Below are positions 1-6,358 of a stretch of DNA of 9,980 nt, in pieces. Where the stretch lies: contig CAYSAG010000193.1 of the NCBI GenBank assembly GCA_964428935.1, positions 1 to 9,980 of the forward strand, written 5' to 3'. This stretch comes from JAADHY01 sp964428935 (GTDB lineage: Bacteria; Planctomycetota; Planctomycetia; Planctomycetales; Planctomycetaceae). A program made the translations under genes and the position numbers. Position 1 is the first letter of the stretch; each line of letters begins with the position of its first letter. The notes beneath the pieces are model-generated. The model was given only the letters and a program-made list of their open reading frames with translations. It searched no databases and was not told the DNA's origin.

Positions 1-2
1 AG

Positions 3-1250
3 AACCTGGTTGCTCAAGGCTTCTTCAGCTTCTACGACCTTTCGGTCATTGAGCCGGAAGATTTGGCCGAGCTGGGCGGGTTGACGCCGGAGGAGTGTGA
101 CCGGATCATCGAGTACGCGGACCGCGAGGCCATGCGGCAGGAAGAGGAAGAGGCCAAGCGGCGGGCGGAGGAGAAGGAGGCGGCCCGTCAGGAAGCGAAA
201 GCGGCTGCGGCGGCCGAAGCGGGAGCGACCACCGAAGGCGAGGCGGGGCAGGCGGAAGCCGCCGCCGTTGGCTCGACGGAAGCAGCAGCTTCCGAGTCCG
301 CGACTGAAGCGCAAGGCGAGGCGGCCGACGCGGTCGAAGAAGAAACGGTCGGCTCTTCGGGCGAGACAGCCGGCGCTGCCGAGGCTCCACCCGAGACGCC
401 CGCTCAAGCCGCCGCGGTTGCGCCCGAGGAAGAAGCACCGCCGGCTAGTGCTCCTCCGGCGGAAGCTGAGAGGGCCGCCGAGGCGCCGCAGCAGGACACC
501 GCCGAGCTGGAAGCGCAAGCCGAGTCGCCAGGCCACGGTGCGGCTACCGACAAGGCGGGCGTTGAGGTCGAGTCGCCCGCGACCGAAGAACCGTCGGTTA
601 CGGCCGAGTTGGCGGCGACGGAAGAACCGTCGGGTGAGGTTTCGTCGGCGGAGCAGGCCGAGACTTTCACCGACGGTTCGGCGAGCGGCGTCGAGCCCTC
701 GGGGGCGGAGCCGGAACGGCGACCGGAGACGACCGCTGTGGAAGAGCCAAAGGGCGTTCCGACAGCTGAGGCGGGCTCGGACACGCAGGTGGTCGAGTCG
801 CCGTGGCCGGAGGACGAGAGCTCCACGGCGAACGAGCCGTCAGAGGCTGTCCCGTCGGGCGTGGAGGACGCGGCTTCGTCTTCGGTCCAGACGGACGTTC
901 CCGACACGCCGGCCGACGGTTCGTCGCCGGCCGGCGTCGAGCCAGCGTCGGAGGAACCAAGTTCGGTGGTGTCGACCGAAGCCGTTGCCGAGTCGACCGA
1001 AGTCCCGGGGGGCGGCGACGCTCAGGCTGCGGCGGAAGAGGCTCCGGCCACGCAGCTCGAGCCCGTTTCGGACGGACAGGCGTCGCAGGTCGGACCGGCC
1101 GAGACGTCCAGCCAGTCGGCGAACGACTCTGGCTCGGTGACGCCGGAGAGCACGGACCAGGCAACCGAGCAGACCGGGGTTTGCACTGAGGAAGAACGGA
1201 GCGAAGTGAACGACGGGGAGGGGTCGGCCGGACAGGAGGCTGCGGGCTGA
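3..1250 (+). CDS. nusA: NusA C-terminal part with long acidic disordered tail (5' end outside window)
   Basis: This is the 3' part of nusA, the RNA polymerase-binding factor that modulates pausing, termination and antitermination. The frame is open from base 3 with no start needed, so the gene begins upstream. The first ~45 codons read as the C-terminal helix-hairpin-helix region of NusA (FYDLSVIEPEDLAELGGLT, then EECDRIIEYA), as in NusA proteins with acidic-repeat-like C-terminal domains. From about base 135 the protein becomes a highly charged E/R/K helix and then, to the stop at 1248-1250, about 350 residues of Ala/Glu/Ser/Pro/Thr/Gly-rich sequence with only six Lys/Arg, so it should be acidic and disordered. 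It lies directly upstream of infB (33-nt gap), the classical nusA-infB order. Identity rests on the short HhH part plus context. The core S1/KH domains are not visible here. A TTG at 63 is internal, not the start. Confidence 0.85.
   Translation, partial: NLVAQGFFSFYDLSVIEPEDLAELGGLTPEECDRIIEYADREAMRQEEEEAKRRAEEKEAARQEAKAAAAAEAGATTEGEAGQAEAAAVGSTEAAASESATEAQGEAADAVEEETVGSSGETAGAAEAPPETPAQAAAVAPEEEAPPASAPPAEAERAAEAPQQDTAELEAQAESPGHGAATDKAGVEVESPATEEPSVTAELAATEEPSGEVSSAEQAETFTDGSASGVEPSGAEPERRPETTAVEEPKGVPTAEAGSDTQVVESPWPEDESSTANEPSEAVPSGVEDAASSSVQTDVPDTPADGSSPAGVEPASEEPSSVVSTEAVAESTEVPGGGDAQAAAEEAPATQLEPVSDGQASQVGPAETSSQSANDSGSVTPESTDQATEQTGVCTEEERSEVNDGEGSAGQEAAG
579..633 (+). repeat. Imperfect 36-nt/12-aa tandem repeat inside the NusA tail
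   Basis: Two copies of a 19-nt unit, GCGACSGAAGAACCGTCGG (S = C then G), start at 579 and 615, exactly 36 nt apart. They encode ATEEPSVTAELA followed by ATEEPSGEVSSA. Looser EPS-type motifs recur downstream (NEPSEAVPSG, SEEPSSVVS), suggesting the tail grew by duplication of short acidic units and then diverged. Confidence 0.6.
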
Positions 1251-1271
1251 CGCCAGTGAGTCGATCGACGC

Positions 1272-1277
1272 GAGGAG
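1272..1277 (+). promoter_or_regulatory. Shine-Dalgarno of infB
   Basis: GAGGAG sits 6 nt before the TTG at 1284. It decides the infB start: the TTG opens directly into the conserved IF2 N-terminal sequence (KIRIFALAKELG), and there is no ATG in a suitable place. Confidence 0.75.
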
Positions 1278-1283
1278 AGTGCA

Positions 1284-4200
1284 TTGAAGATTCGCATCTT
1301 CGCACTTGCCAAAGAGCTTGGCATTGACGCAAAGCAGTTGATCAAGTACTGCGCCGAAGCTGGCGTGAAGGTGAAGAGTTCGTCACCTTTGGCCAGCATT
1401 ACGGAGGAGGAGCGCGAACTCGTCGTTCGGCACATTGAGACGGTGCGTCAGAAGGAGGCAGCCGAAAAAGCCGCCGCCGCAATGGCTCCGGTGCGCGAGC
1501 AAACTCGCCCGTTCGCCAAGACCAAAGTCCGAACGATTCGACCGATGACTCCGCGCGGGCGAGTGGGGCGAGTGCGTCAGCGGCCCGCGGAGCCGGAAGC
1601 TCCGACGCAACCTCCGGCAGAAACCGAGGCGGCAGCGGCGACCGGCGTGGAGGTCGAAGAACGGCCGGGAACGGGAGTTCCAGCGGCTGCGACGACGTCG
1701 GCGGAAGCTGCGGCAGCGGAGACCGTCGAAAAGGCTCGGCAACAAGAAGCTCCGGCGACGGCGGCTGCGACGGAAGCAGTGGCGGCCGAGCCGCAGGCGG
1801 CGGGGGCGGTGACCGAAGCCGAAGCGGAGGCTCCGTCCGAGACTCCGGCGGGCGAGCAGCAAGCAGCCGCCGTAGAAGCGGTCGAGAAGTCCGAGGCCGA
1901 GGCCACGACGACAGCCACGCCAGCCGAGCAGGCCGAAGCTTCAGCTCCAGCCCAGGCGGCGGACGAAACGGCCGAGAAAGCGGCGGAGCAGCAGGCTGAG
2001 CAGAAGCCGAGCGAGAAGGAAGCGCCGACGACCGGACCTTTGTCTCGAGACCTGTACGTGCCGCCGGTCCCCTCGCCCGACCGAAAAATCCGGGAAGTGC
2101 GGCCTCGGACCTCCGGCGGTCCTTCGCGACAACGTCCGCGTCCGCGCCCTTCGTTCCCACACATCGCCACTCCGCCTCCCAGCTTCAAGGTCCCGAAGCC
2201 GAAGACCCGTCCGAAGGAGGAGCCGGTCCAGAAGCCGGACGTGAAGCTGGCGGACGTCATGCAGCAACAGCAAAGTCCGCTGGCCGCTCACCTGAAGAAG
2301 CACGCCGAGAAAAAGAAGAAAAAGAAAGAGCTGGAGTTCGACCGCGAGGAGAAGGAGGTCCACCGCGGGGCGCTGGGGCTGCTGGAAGCCAGACAGCAGC
2401 GGCGGGAGAAACGCAAGCGGGTTCGCGAGCTTCTGGAAGAAGAGGCCGACACGGAAAGCAAAGTCCAGCCGGTCACTCCACGGCGTCGACGTCCCAAAAC
2501 AGCCCAACCCACCGAGCTGAAGACGGAAGCCGAGCTGGAACTGCCTTGCACGGTGCGCGGCTTCTGCGAGGCAGTGGGCCGCCCGTCCAACCTCGTCATG
2601 AAGACGCTGTTCAACCTAGGAAAAATGATGACCATCAACGACATTCTGGACGAAGAAACGGCGTTGGAAGTGGCGCTGGAGCTCGGAATCGACCTGAAAA
2701 TCAAACGCGAGAAGGACGTCGAGGAGGAACTGGAGGAACTGCTGCGGCAAGAGGACCCGGATGAGTCGCTGAAGCCGCGGCCGCCAATTGTGACCATCTT
2801 GGGGCACGTTGACCACGGAAAGACGTCGTTGCTGGACCGGATTCGCCGAACAAACGTGGCGGCCACCGAGTACGGCGGCATTACGCAGCGAATTGCGGCG
2901 TACCAGGTTGAGTACGACGGGCACAAGATCACGTTCGTGGACACGCCCGGCCACGCCGCCTTCGGCCAGATGCGGGCTCGGGGAGCCAACGTGACGGACA
3001 TCGTGGTCCTGGTCGTGGCCGCCGACGACGGGGTCATGCCGCAGACGGTCGAGTGCATCAGTCACGCGCAGGCCGCCGGCGTGCCAATCATCGTCGCGTT
3101 GAACAAGATGGACCTGCCAGACGTGAACGTCGACCGAGTCCTGGCCGACTTGGCCGCTCACGGCGTGACTCCCCAAGAGTGGGGTGGTGACGTCGAGGTG
3201 GTCCGGACGTCGGCGCTGACCGGACAGGGCATCGACGAGCTGTTGGAGACGATTGTTTTAACGGCCGAGCTGCACGAGCTGAAGGCCAATCCGGACCGTC
3301 CGGCTACGGGCGTCTGTTTGGAGTCGTTCCGAGACGACCGTCGTGGTCCGTTGGCGTGGGTCATTGTCCAGAAGGGAACGCTCAGAATCGGCGACGTGGT
3401 GCTCTGCGGCACCGCGTACGGCCGGGTTCGAGCCATGTACGACGACCGGGACCGCGAGCTGGAAGAGGCCGGTCCGTCGACGCCGGTCATTGTGGCCGGG
3501 TTGGACGACGTGCCGAACGCCGGCGACCACTTCTACGTGCTGGACGACATTGAGAAAGCTCGCGAAGCGGCCGAAGCTCGGAAGGAAAAAGGACGCAAGG
3601 CCGAGCTGGCTCGCCGCAGTCGACCTCGCAGCCTGGAAGAGGTGCTGGCGGCTGCCCGCGGCGGCCAGTTGCAAGAGCTGAACCTGATTCTGAAGGCCGA
3701 CTCGCCCGGCTCGCTGGAAGCCCTCCGAGGCGAAATCGGCAAGCTGGAACACCCCGAGGTTCGTGTGAACATCATTCACGAGGGCGTGGGCGGGGTGAAC
3801 GAGAGCGACGTCTACCTGGCCAGCGCGTCGAACGCAGTCATCGTTGCCTTCCAGGTTGTCGCCGAGGAGCGGGCTCGGCAGCTGGCCGAGCAGGAAGGCG
3901 TGGACATTCGCCGCTACTTGGTCATTTATGAAGTCACCGACGAAATCAAGCGGCTGCTGGAAGGAATGCTCGAACCGGAAGAGGTCGAAGTCATTACGGG
4001 CCGAGCCATTGTCTTGCAAACGTTCAACATCAGCCGCGTGGGGACGGTGGCTGGCTGCCGCGTGCTGAACGGAACAATCGACCGCTCGAACCGCATTCGA
4101 GTTATTCGCGACCAGCGCGTGCTGAAAGACTACCCGATTGCTTCCTTGAAACGTCACCAAGACGACGTGCGCGAAGTGCGAGAAGGCATGGAGTGCGGCA

Positions 4201-4289
4201 TTCGCTTGGACGGGTTCGACGACGTGAAGGAAGGGGACCTGTTCGAGGCCTACCGCGTGGAGCTGCGCAAGCGGTCGCTGGACGAGTAG
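1284..4289 (+). CDS. infB: Translation initiation factor IF-2
   Basis: This is the GTPase that brings initiator fMet-tRNA to the 30S subunit and promotes 50S joining. It has 1001 residues, longer than the ~890 of E. coli IF2. The order is: IF2_N subdomain (1-53, KIRIFALAKELGIDAKQL); a long Ala/Glu/Pro-rich linker (about 60-330); a Lys/Glu/Arg mixed-charge helical stretch (about 333-390); a second IF2_N domain (420-478); the G domain with G1 GHVDHGKT (507-514), G2 GGITQ (531-535), G3 DTPGH (553-557), G4 NKMD (607-610) and G5 SAL (643-645); then the beta-barrel, domain 3 and the C-terminal fMet-tRNA-binding domain around FNIS (914-917). The start is TTG with a good Shine-Dalgarno. G2 is followed by Arg (R536) where His is usual. 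All other GTP-binding motifs are intact, so the protein should be functional. It lies between nusA and rbfA, the classical arrangement. Confidence 0.97.
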   Translation: MKIRIFALAKELGIDAKQLIKYCAEAGVKVKSSSPLASITEEERELVVRHIETVRQKEAAEKAAAAMAPVREQTRPFAKTKVRTIRPMTPRGRVGRVRQRPAEPEAPTQPPAETEAAAATGVEVEERPGTGVPAAATTSAEAAAAETVEKARQQEAPATAAATEAVAAEPQAAGAVTEAEAEAPSETPAGEQQAAAVEAVEKSEAEATTTATPAEQAEASAPAQAADETAEKAAEQQAEQKPSEKEAPTTGPLSRDLYVPPVPSPDRKIREVRPRTSGGPSRQRPRPRPSFPHIATPPPSFKVPKPKTRPKEEPVQKPDVKLADVMQQQQSPLAAHLKKHAEKKKKKKELEFDREEKEVHRGALGLLEARQQRREKRKRVRELLEEEADTESKVQPVTPRRRRPKTAQPTELKTEAELELPCTVRGFCEAVGRPSNLVMKTLFNLGKMMTINDILDEETALEVALELGIDLKIKREKDVEEELEELLRQEDPDESLKPRPPIVTILGHVDHGKTSLLDRIRRTNVAATEYGGITQRIAAYQVEYDGHKITFVDTPGHAAFGQMRARGANVTDIVVLVVAADDGVMPQTVECISHAQAAGVPIIVALNKMDLPDVNVDRVLADLAAHGVTPQEWGGDVEVVRTSALTGQGIDELLETIVLTAELHELKANPDRPATGVCLESFRDDRRGPLAWVIVQKGTLRIGDVVLCGTAYGRVRAMYDDRDRELEEAGPSTPVIVAGLDDVPNAGDHFYVLDDIEKAREAAEARKEKGRKAELARRSRPRSLEEVLAAARGGQLQELNLILKADSPGSLEALRGEIGKLEHPEVRVNIIHEGVGGVNESDVYLASASNAVIVAFQVVAEERARQLAEQEGVDIRRYLVIYEVTDEIKRLLEGMLEPEEVEVITGRAIVLQTFNISRVGTVAGCRVLNGTIDRSNRIRVIRDQRVLKDYPIASLKRHQDDVREVREGMECGIRLDGFDDVKEGDLFEAYRVELRKRSLDE

Positions 4290-4340
4290 CGTCGCATTCG
4301 GTACCTTCTCGCTTCTCTCACCAGAGCTTTGCTCGCCGAC

Positions 4341-4344
4341 GGAG
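4341..4344 (+). promoter_or_regulatory. Shine-Dalgarno of rbfA
   Basis: GGAG lies 5 nt before the ATG at 4350. It favours that ATG over an in-frame TTG at 4329, which has no purine-rich tract in front of it and would add seven residues not expected for RbfA. Confidence 0.55.
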
Positions 4345-4349
4345 TCGCC

Positions 4350-4793
4350 ATGAGCTCACGCCGAGTCGCCAAAGTCGCACGAGCGATCAAGGAAATCGTC
4401 AGTACGGCCATCCTGTTCGAACTGAAAGACCCACGCATTCAAAACGTGACGGTGTTGAACGTCGAGGTGAGCAGCGACCTGCGGTACGCCAAAGTGTACT
4501 GCTCCGTCATGGGCGACGAGCGGACGCAGCAGCTGTCCATGCAAGGGCTCAACTCGGCCCGCGGTTTCCTCCAAGCCAAACTGGCCAGCCAACTCCAGAT
4601 TCGTTACACACCCATTTTGCGTTTCGTCTTGGACCAGGGAGTCAAGAAGTCCATCGAAACCTCGCGGCTGCTCCGTCAAATCCAATTGGAAGAACAACAG
4701 CGGTCGGCGGCCAAGGACGGGGCTGGTTCAGAGGAAGAAGCGGCGTCTGCGGAGGAAATTGGGCCGTCGGAAGAGCCGCCGCAGGAGCAGTGA
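4350..4793 (+). CDS. rbfA: Ribosome-binding factor A with acidic C-terminal tail
   Basis: RbfA binds the immature 30S subunit and aids late 16S rRNA maturation and cold adaptation. The 147-residue product shows the family pattern: basic N-terminus (SSRRVAKVARAIKEI), DPRI at 28-30, VEVSSDLRYAKVYCSVMGD at 38-56, the KH-like helix with the AxG kink (A70-R71-G72 in LNSARGFLQAKLA), and TPILRFVLDQG followed by the terminal helix (ETSRLLRQIQLEEQQ). The globular KH-type domain ends near residue 115. The last ~30 residues are an acidic Glu/Ala/Pro tail (SEEEAASAEEIGPSEEPPQE) that is probably disordered. The gene starts 60 nt after infB, the usual nusA-infB-rbfA order. The commonly following truB is not found here; an HhH-GPD-like gene follows instead. 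Confidence 0.93.
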   Translation: MSSRRVAKVARAIKEIVSTAILFELKDPRIQNVTVLNVEVSSDLRYAKVYCSVMGDERTQQLSMQGLNSARGFLQAKLASQLQIRYTPILRFVLDQGVKKSIETSRLLRQIQLEEQQRSAAKDGAGSEEEAASAEEIGPSEEPPQEQ

Positions 4794-4844
4794 GCCGAGT
4801 GTTGCCGGTCACCGTGGCCGCCATTCGCCCAGGGAAACAGCTCT

Positions 4845-4848
4845 AGGG
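4845..4848 (+). promoter_or_regulatory. Shine-Dalgarno of the HhH-GPD-like gene
   Basis: AGGG (within TAGGGAAATT) lies 5 nt before the ATG at 4854 and supports that start. The 60-nt gap after rbfA has no T-rich hairpin, so readthrough from rbfA is likely. Confidence 0.5.
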
Positions 4849-4853
4849 AAATT

Positions 4854-5708
4854 ATGACCGCCACAAAGTCGTCGAAGTCTGTCAAAGCTTCCGAGAAACA
4901 GGCCATCTGCCGCAAGTTGGTCACGTTGCTGAAGAAACGCTACCCGGCCGCTCCTCCAGCCAACACGCGGCCCGTGCTCGAGACCATGCTGTACGCCATT
5001 TGCCTGGAAGACACAACGTACGACGAAGCCGAGAAGGCGTACGAGCGGTTGTTCTCCGACTTCTTCGACCTGAACGAAGTCCGCGTTAGCTCGATCTCTG
5101 AGCTGGCCGAGGTGCTGGCGAACCTACCCGAGGCCGAATGGAAGGCCTACCGAGTTCGGACGTTGCTGAACGAAATTTTCGAGCGGCACTACGCGTTCGA
5201 GTTCGAACAGCTCCGACGCAAGACGCTCGACCAGGCTCAAAAAGAACTCGACAAGATTCCCGGCCTGTCCCCGTTCGTTCGACTCTACACCTTGCAGACC
5301 GTGCTGAAAGCCCACGTCGTTCCTTTGGACCGCACGCTGACCAACGCCGCCATTTGGCTCGGCCTGGCCACGCCCGACGCCCACGTGGAAGACGCCGCTC
5401 ACCAAGTCAAGTCGGCCGTGCGCAAGCCCGACGTGGCCCTCTTTTGCCACTACCTGCGGTGCCTGGCCACCGACCCCGCGGTCAGCAGGGCCTTCGACTT
5501 CTCTCGCAAGCCCGCTCCGGAAGAAGGCTTCGACGTGCTTTCGGCACCGGTGCGACTGGAGCAGCTTTTCGCCGAGGCCGACGAGAAGGCCGAACGCAAG
5601 GCCGCTCAACAGCGAAAACGCGCGGCTGCGGCTCGCAAGGCCGCCGCGACGCGCAAGAAGGCGGCCACCAAACGCACGACGGCTGTCGGCAAGCGGCGTA
5701 AGAAGTAG
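4854..5708 (+). CDS. Degenerate endonuclease III-like (HhH-GPD superfamily) protein with histone H1-like basic tail
   Basis: The 284-residue product resembles the HhH-GPD fold of endonuclease III in layout. Residues 40-70 (PVLETMLYAICLEDTTYDEAE) match the region usually reading as a first helix plus LSQQT-type turn. Residues 96-115 match the KARRI helix. Residues 135-151 (IPGLSPFVRLYTLQTVL) match the LPGVGRKTANVVL hairpin, and D159 lies exactly 18 residues after F141, the same spacing as Lys120 to Asp138 in E. coli Nth. Thus the catalytic Asp appears kept, but the catalytic Lys is Phe. The C-X6-C-X2-C-X5-C iron-sulfur motif is absent. Residues ~248-284 are an Ala/Lys/Arg-rich tail (KRAAAARKAAATRKKAATKR) like histone H1 and should bind DNA or RNA nonspecifically. 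It is probably cotranscribed with rbfA. I infer a non-catalytic or altered nucleic-acid-binding protein, not a standard glycosylase; the precise role is unknown. Confidence 0.7.
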   Translation: MTATKSSKSVKASEKQAICRKLVTLLKKRYPAAPPANTRPVLETMLYAICLEDTTYDEAEKAYERLFSDFFDLNEVRVSSISELAEVLANLPEAEWKAYRVRTLLNEIFERHYAFEFEQLRRKTLDQAQKELDKIPGLSPFVRLYTLQTVLKAHVVPLDRTLTNAAIWLGLATPDAHVEDAAHQVKSAVRKPDVALFCHYLRCLATDPAVSRAFDFSRKPAPEEGFDVLSAPVRLEQLFAEADEKAERKAAQQRKRAAAARKAAATRKKAATKRTTAVGKRRKK

Positions 5709-5785
5709 TCGCGACAGGAAACGTCGAACGCCTGGCAAGACACGGCCACGTAGCCGGCGGACCGTGCAACCACGCCTCGTTGAGC

Positions 5786-5802
5786 GCCCCGTCGGGCCTT
5801 TT
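5786..5802 (+). terminator. Weak hairpin plus T run after the HhH-GPD-like gene
   Basis: GCCC (5786-5789) and GGGC (5794-5797) form a 4-bp stem with a CGTC loop, followed by CTTTT (5798-5802). A further outer pairing TCGT (5777-5780)/ACGA (5804-5807) is possible but would sequester the T run. It sits 77 nt after the stop codon at 5708, a natural place for a terminator, but the stem is short. Confidence 0.25.
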
Positions 5803-5829
5803 CACGACCCTCTCTCCTTGACTCGGTCC

Positions 5830-5843
5830 GACGACGCGTCGTC
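5830..5843. repeat. Perfect 14-bp palindrome
   Basis: GACGACGCGTCGTC reads the same on both strands. After one mismatch on each side, further symmetric pairs follow (5828/5845, 5826/5847, 5825/5848). It could be a dimer-protein binding site or the core of a GC-rich RNA stem. No adjacent T run makes it a terminator. CG-rich sequence produces palindromes by chance more readily, so function is unproven. Confidence 0.4.
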
Positions 5844-6004
5844 CGGCCTTCGCACGCCGACGCCCTCAGCCCGGGCGGCCGAGTTCAGCCGACGCTCGCC
5901 AGCCCGGCGACGCGCGAGCGACGGACGCCGGTTCGACTGCGAGTCGGGTCCGGCCGCAACTTCTCGTCAGGGACCGCGCGTCCGGCACACGCAGCCAACT
6001 CACG

Positions 6005-6038
6005 CTCCGGCTCGGCAAAACCGGAGGGCCGGCTTTTT
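6005..6038 (+). terminator. Rho-independent terminator candidate ending operon 1
   Basis: Two overlapping stems can form. One pairs CTCCGG (6005-6010) with CCGGAG (6021-6026). The better-placed one pairs CCGG (6007-6010) with CCGG (6029-6032), extended by CTC/GAG across a GG bulge, with an A-rich loop. A run of five T residues follows at 6034-6038. It lies ~300 nt after the last gene of operon 1 and ~20 nt before a -10-like box, which fits a boundary between transcription units. Confidence 0.55.
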
Positions 6039-6063
6039 CGACCCGACCGCTTCCGTTTACAAT
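6035..6063 (+). promoter_or_regulatory. Candidate promoter of the TPR-yebC-ruvB unit
   Basis: TACAAT at 6058-6063 matches the bacterial -10 consensus TATAAT at five of six positions and stands out in a very GC-rich context. At a 17-nt spacing the -35 region is TTTTCG, which matches TTGACA poorly. A start near 6070 would give a leader of about 290 nt before the ATG at 6359. Placement directly after the terminator candidate supports the call; the weak -35 does not. Confidence 0.4.
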
Positions 6064-6344
6064 GGACGCTGCCGTGTGCGCCGGTTCTCGCAAGCAGGCG
6101 ACCGGTTCGGACACGTCGGAGGTCACTCCGGCACGGGCAGCCCAACCCGGTCGGCCGAGCGTGCGTCTGCGTCGGCGCCGGTCAATGGGCAGCAGCGAGC
6201 GAGTTCGGAACGCTGTGTCGAGGAACAGAACGCCGTCGGAAAGGGGCCGGCGGCCAGCGGCTCGCGTGGCTTCCGCGGTTCGGTGCGTCTGGTCGGCGAA
6301 GTTGAAAAGCAATCGGCGAAGCCGAGACGGTCAACGTAACCACG

Positions 6345-6349
6345 AAGGA
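6345..6349 (+). promoter_or_regulatory. Shine-Dalgarno of the TPR protein gene
   Basis: AAGGA lies 9 nt before the ATG at 6359. It decides the start. An in-frame ATG at 6062 would add 99 Arg-rich residues in front of the export signal and has no comparable purine tract. Confidence 0.7.
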
Positions 6350-6358
6350 CAACCCGGA

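Larger units (their letters stand above)
5709..6358 (+). other. 650-nt intergenic region between the two transcription units
   Basis: No credible gene is seen on either strand. Open frames here translate to Arg/Ser/Pro-rich sequence without family resemblance, and one runs through the terminator candidate. The stretch contains: a hairpin at 5741-5766 (CACGG/CCGTG) without a T run; a small hairpin with a T run near 5786-5802; a perfect palindrome at 5830-5843; a terminator candidate at 6005-6038; a -10-like box at 6058-6063; a leader of ~290 nt; and a small hairpin TCGGC-GAA-GCCGA at 6313-6325, about 20 nt before the next gene's Shine-Dalgarno. It matched no tRNA, SRP RNA or tmRNA pattern that I could recognise. 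Confidence 0.7.

Noticed and set aside
97..1140. Long overlapping open frames on both strands inside the nusA tail and infB linker, Arg- or Ser-rich
   Set aside because: They are alternate frames of biased GC-rich repeats (GCG/GAA/CCG codons). Their products are extremely Arg/Pro/Ser-rich with no family resemblance, while the NusA and IF2 frames continue from recognisable domains.
2308..2331. A-rich Lys-codon run in infB as a programmed frameshift site
   Set aside because: It lacks the A-AAA-AAG heptamer, no downstream stimulator is obvious, and the zero frame continues into intact IF2 domains.
5929..5945. GGTTCGACTGC resembling a tRNA T-arm
   Set aside because: The flanking bases do not form the 5-bp T stem, and no acceptor, D or anticodon arm is found upstream.
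5764..6339. Possible 191-aa gene in the intergenic region
   Set aside because: It is Arg/Ser/Ala-rich without domains, has no convincing Shine-Dalgarno, and runs through the terminator candidate and -10-like box.
6062..6358. ATG at 6062 as the start of the TPR protein
   Set aside because: It would add 99 Arg-rich residues before a clear export signal. The ATG at 6359 has AAGGA at proper spacing, and the ATG at 6062 overlaps the -10-like box.
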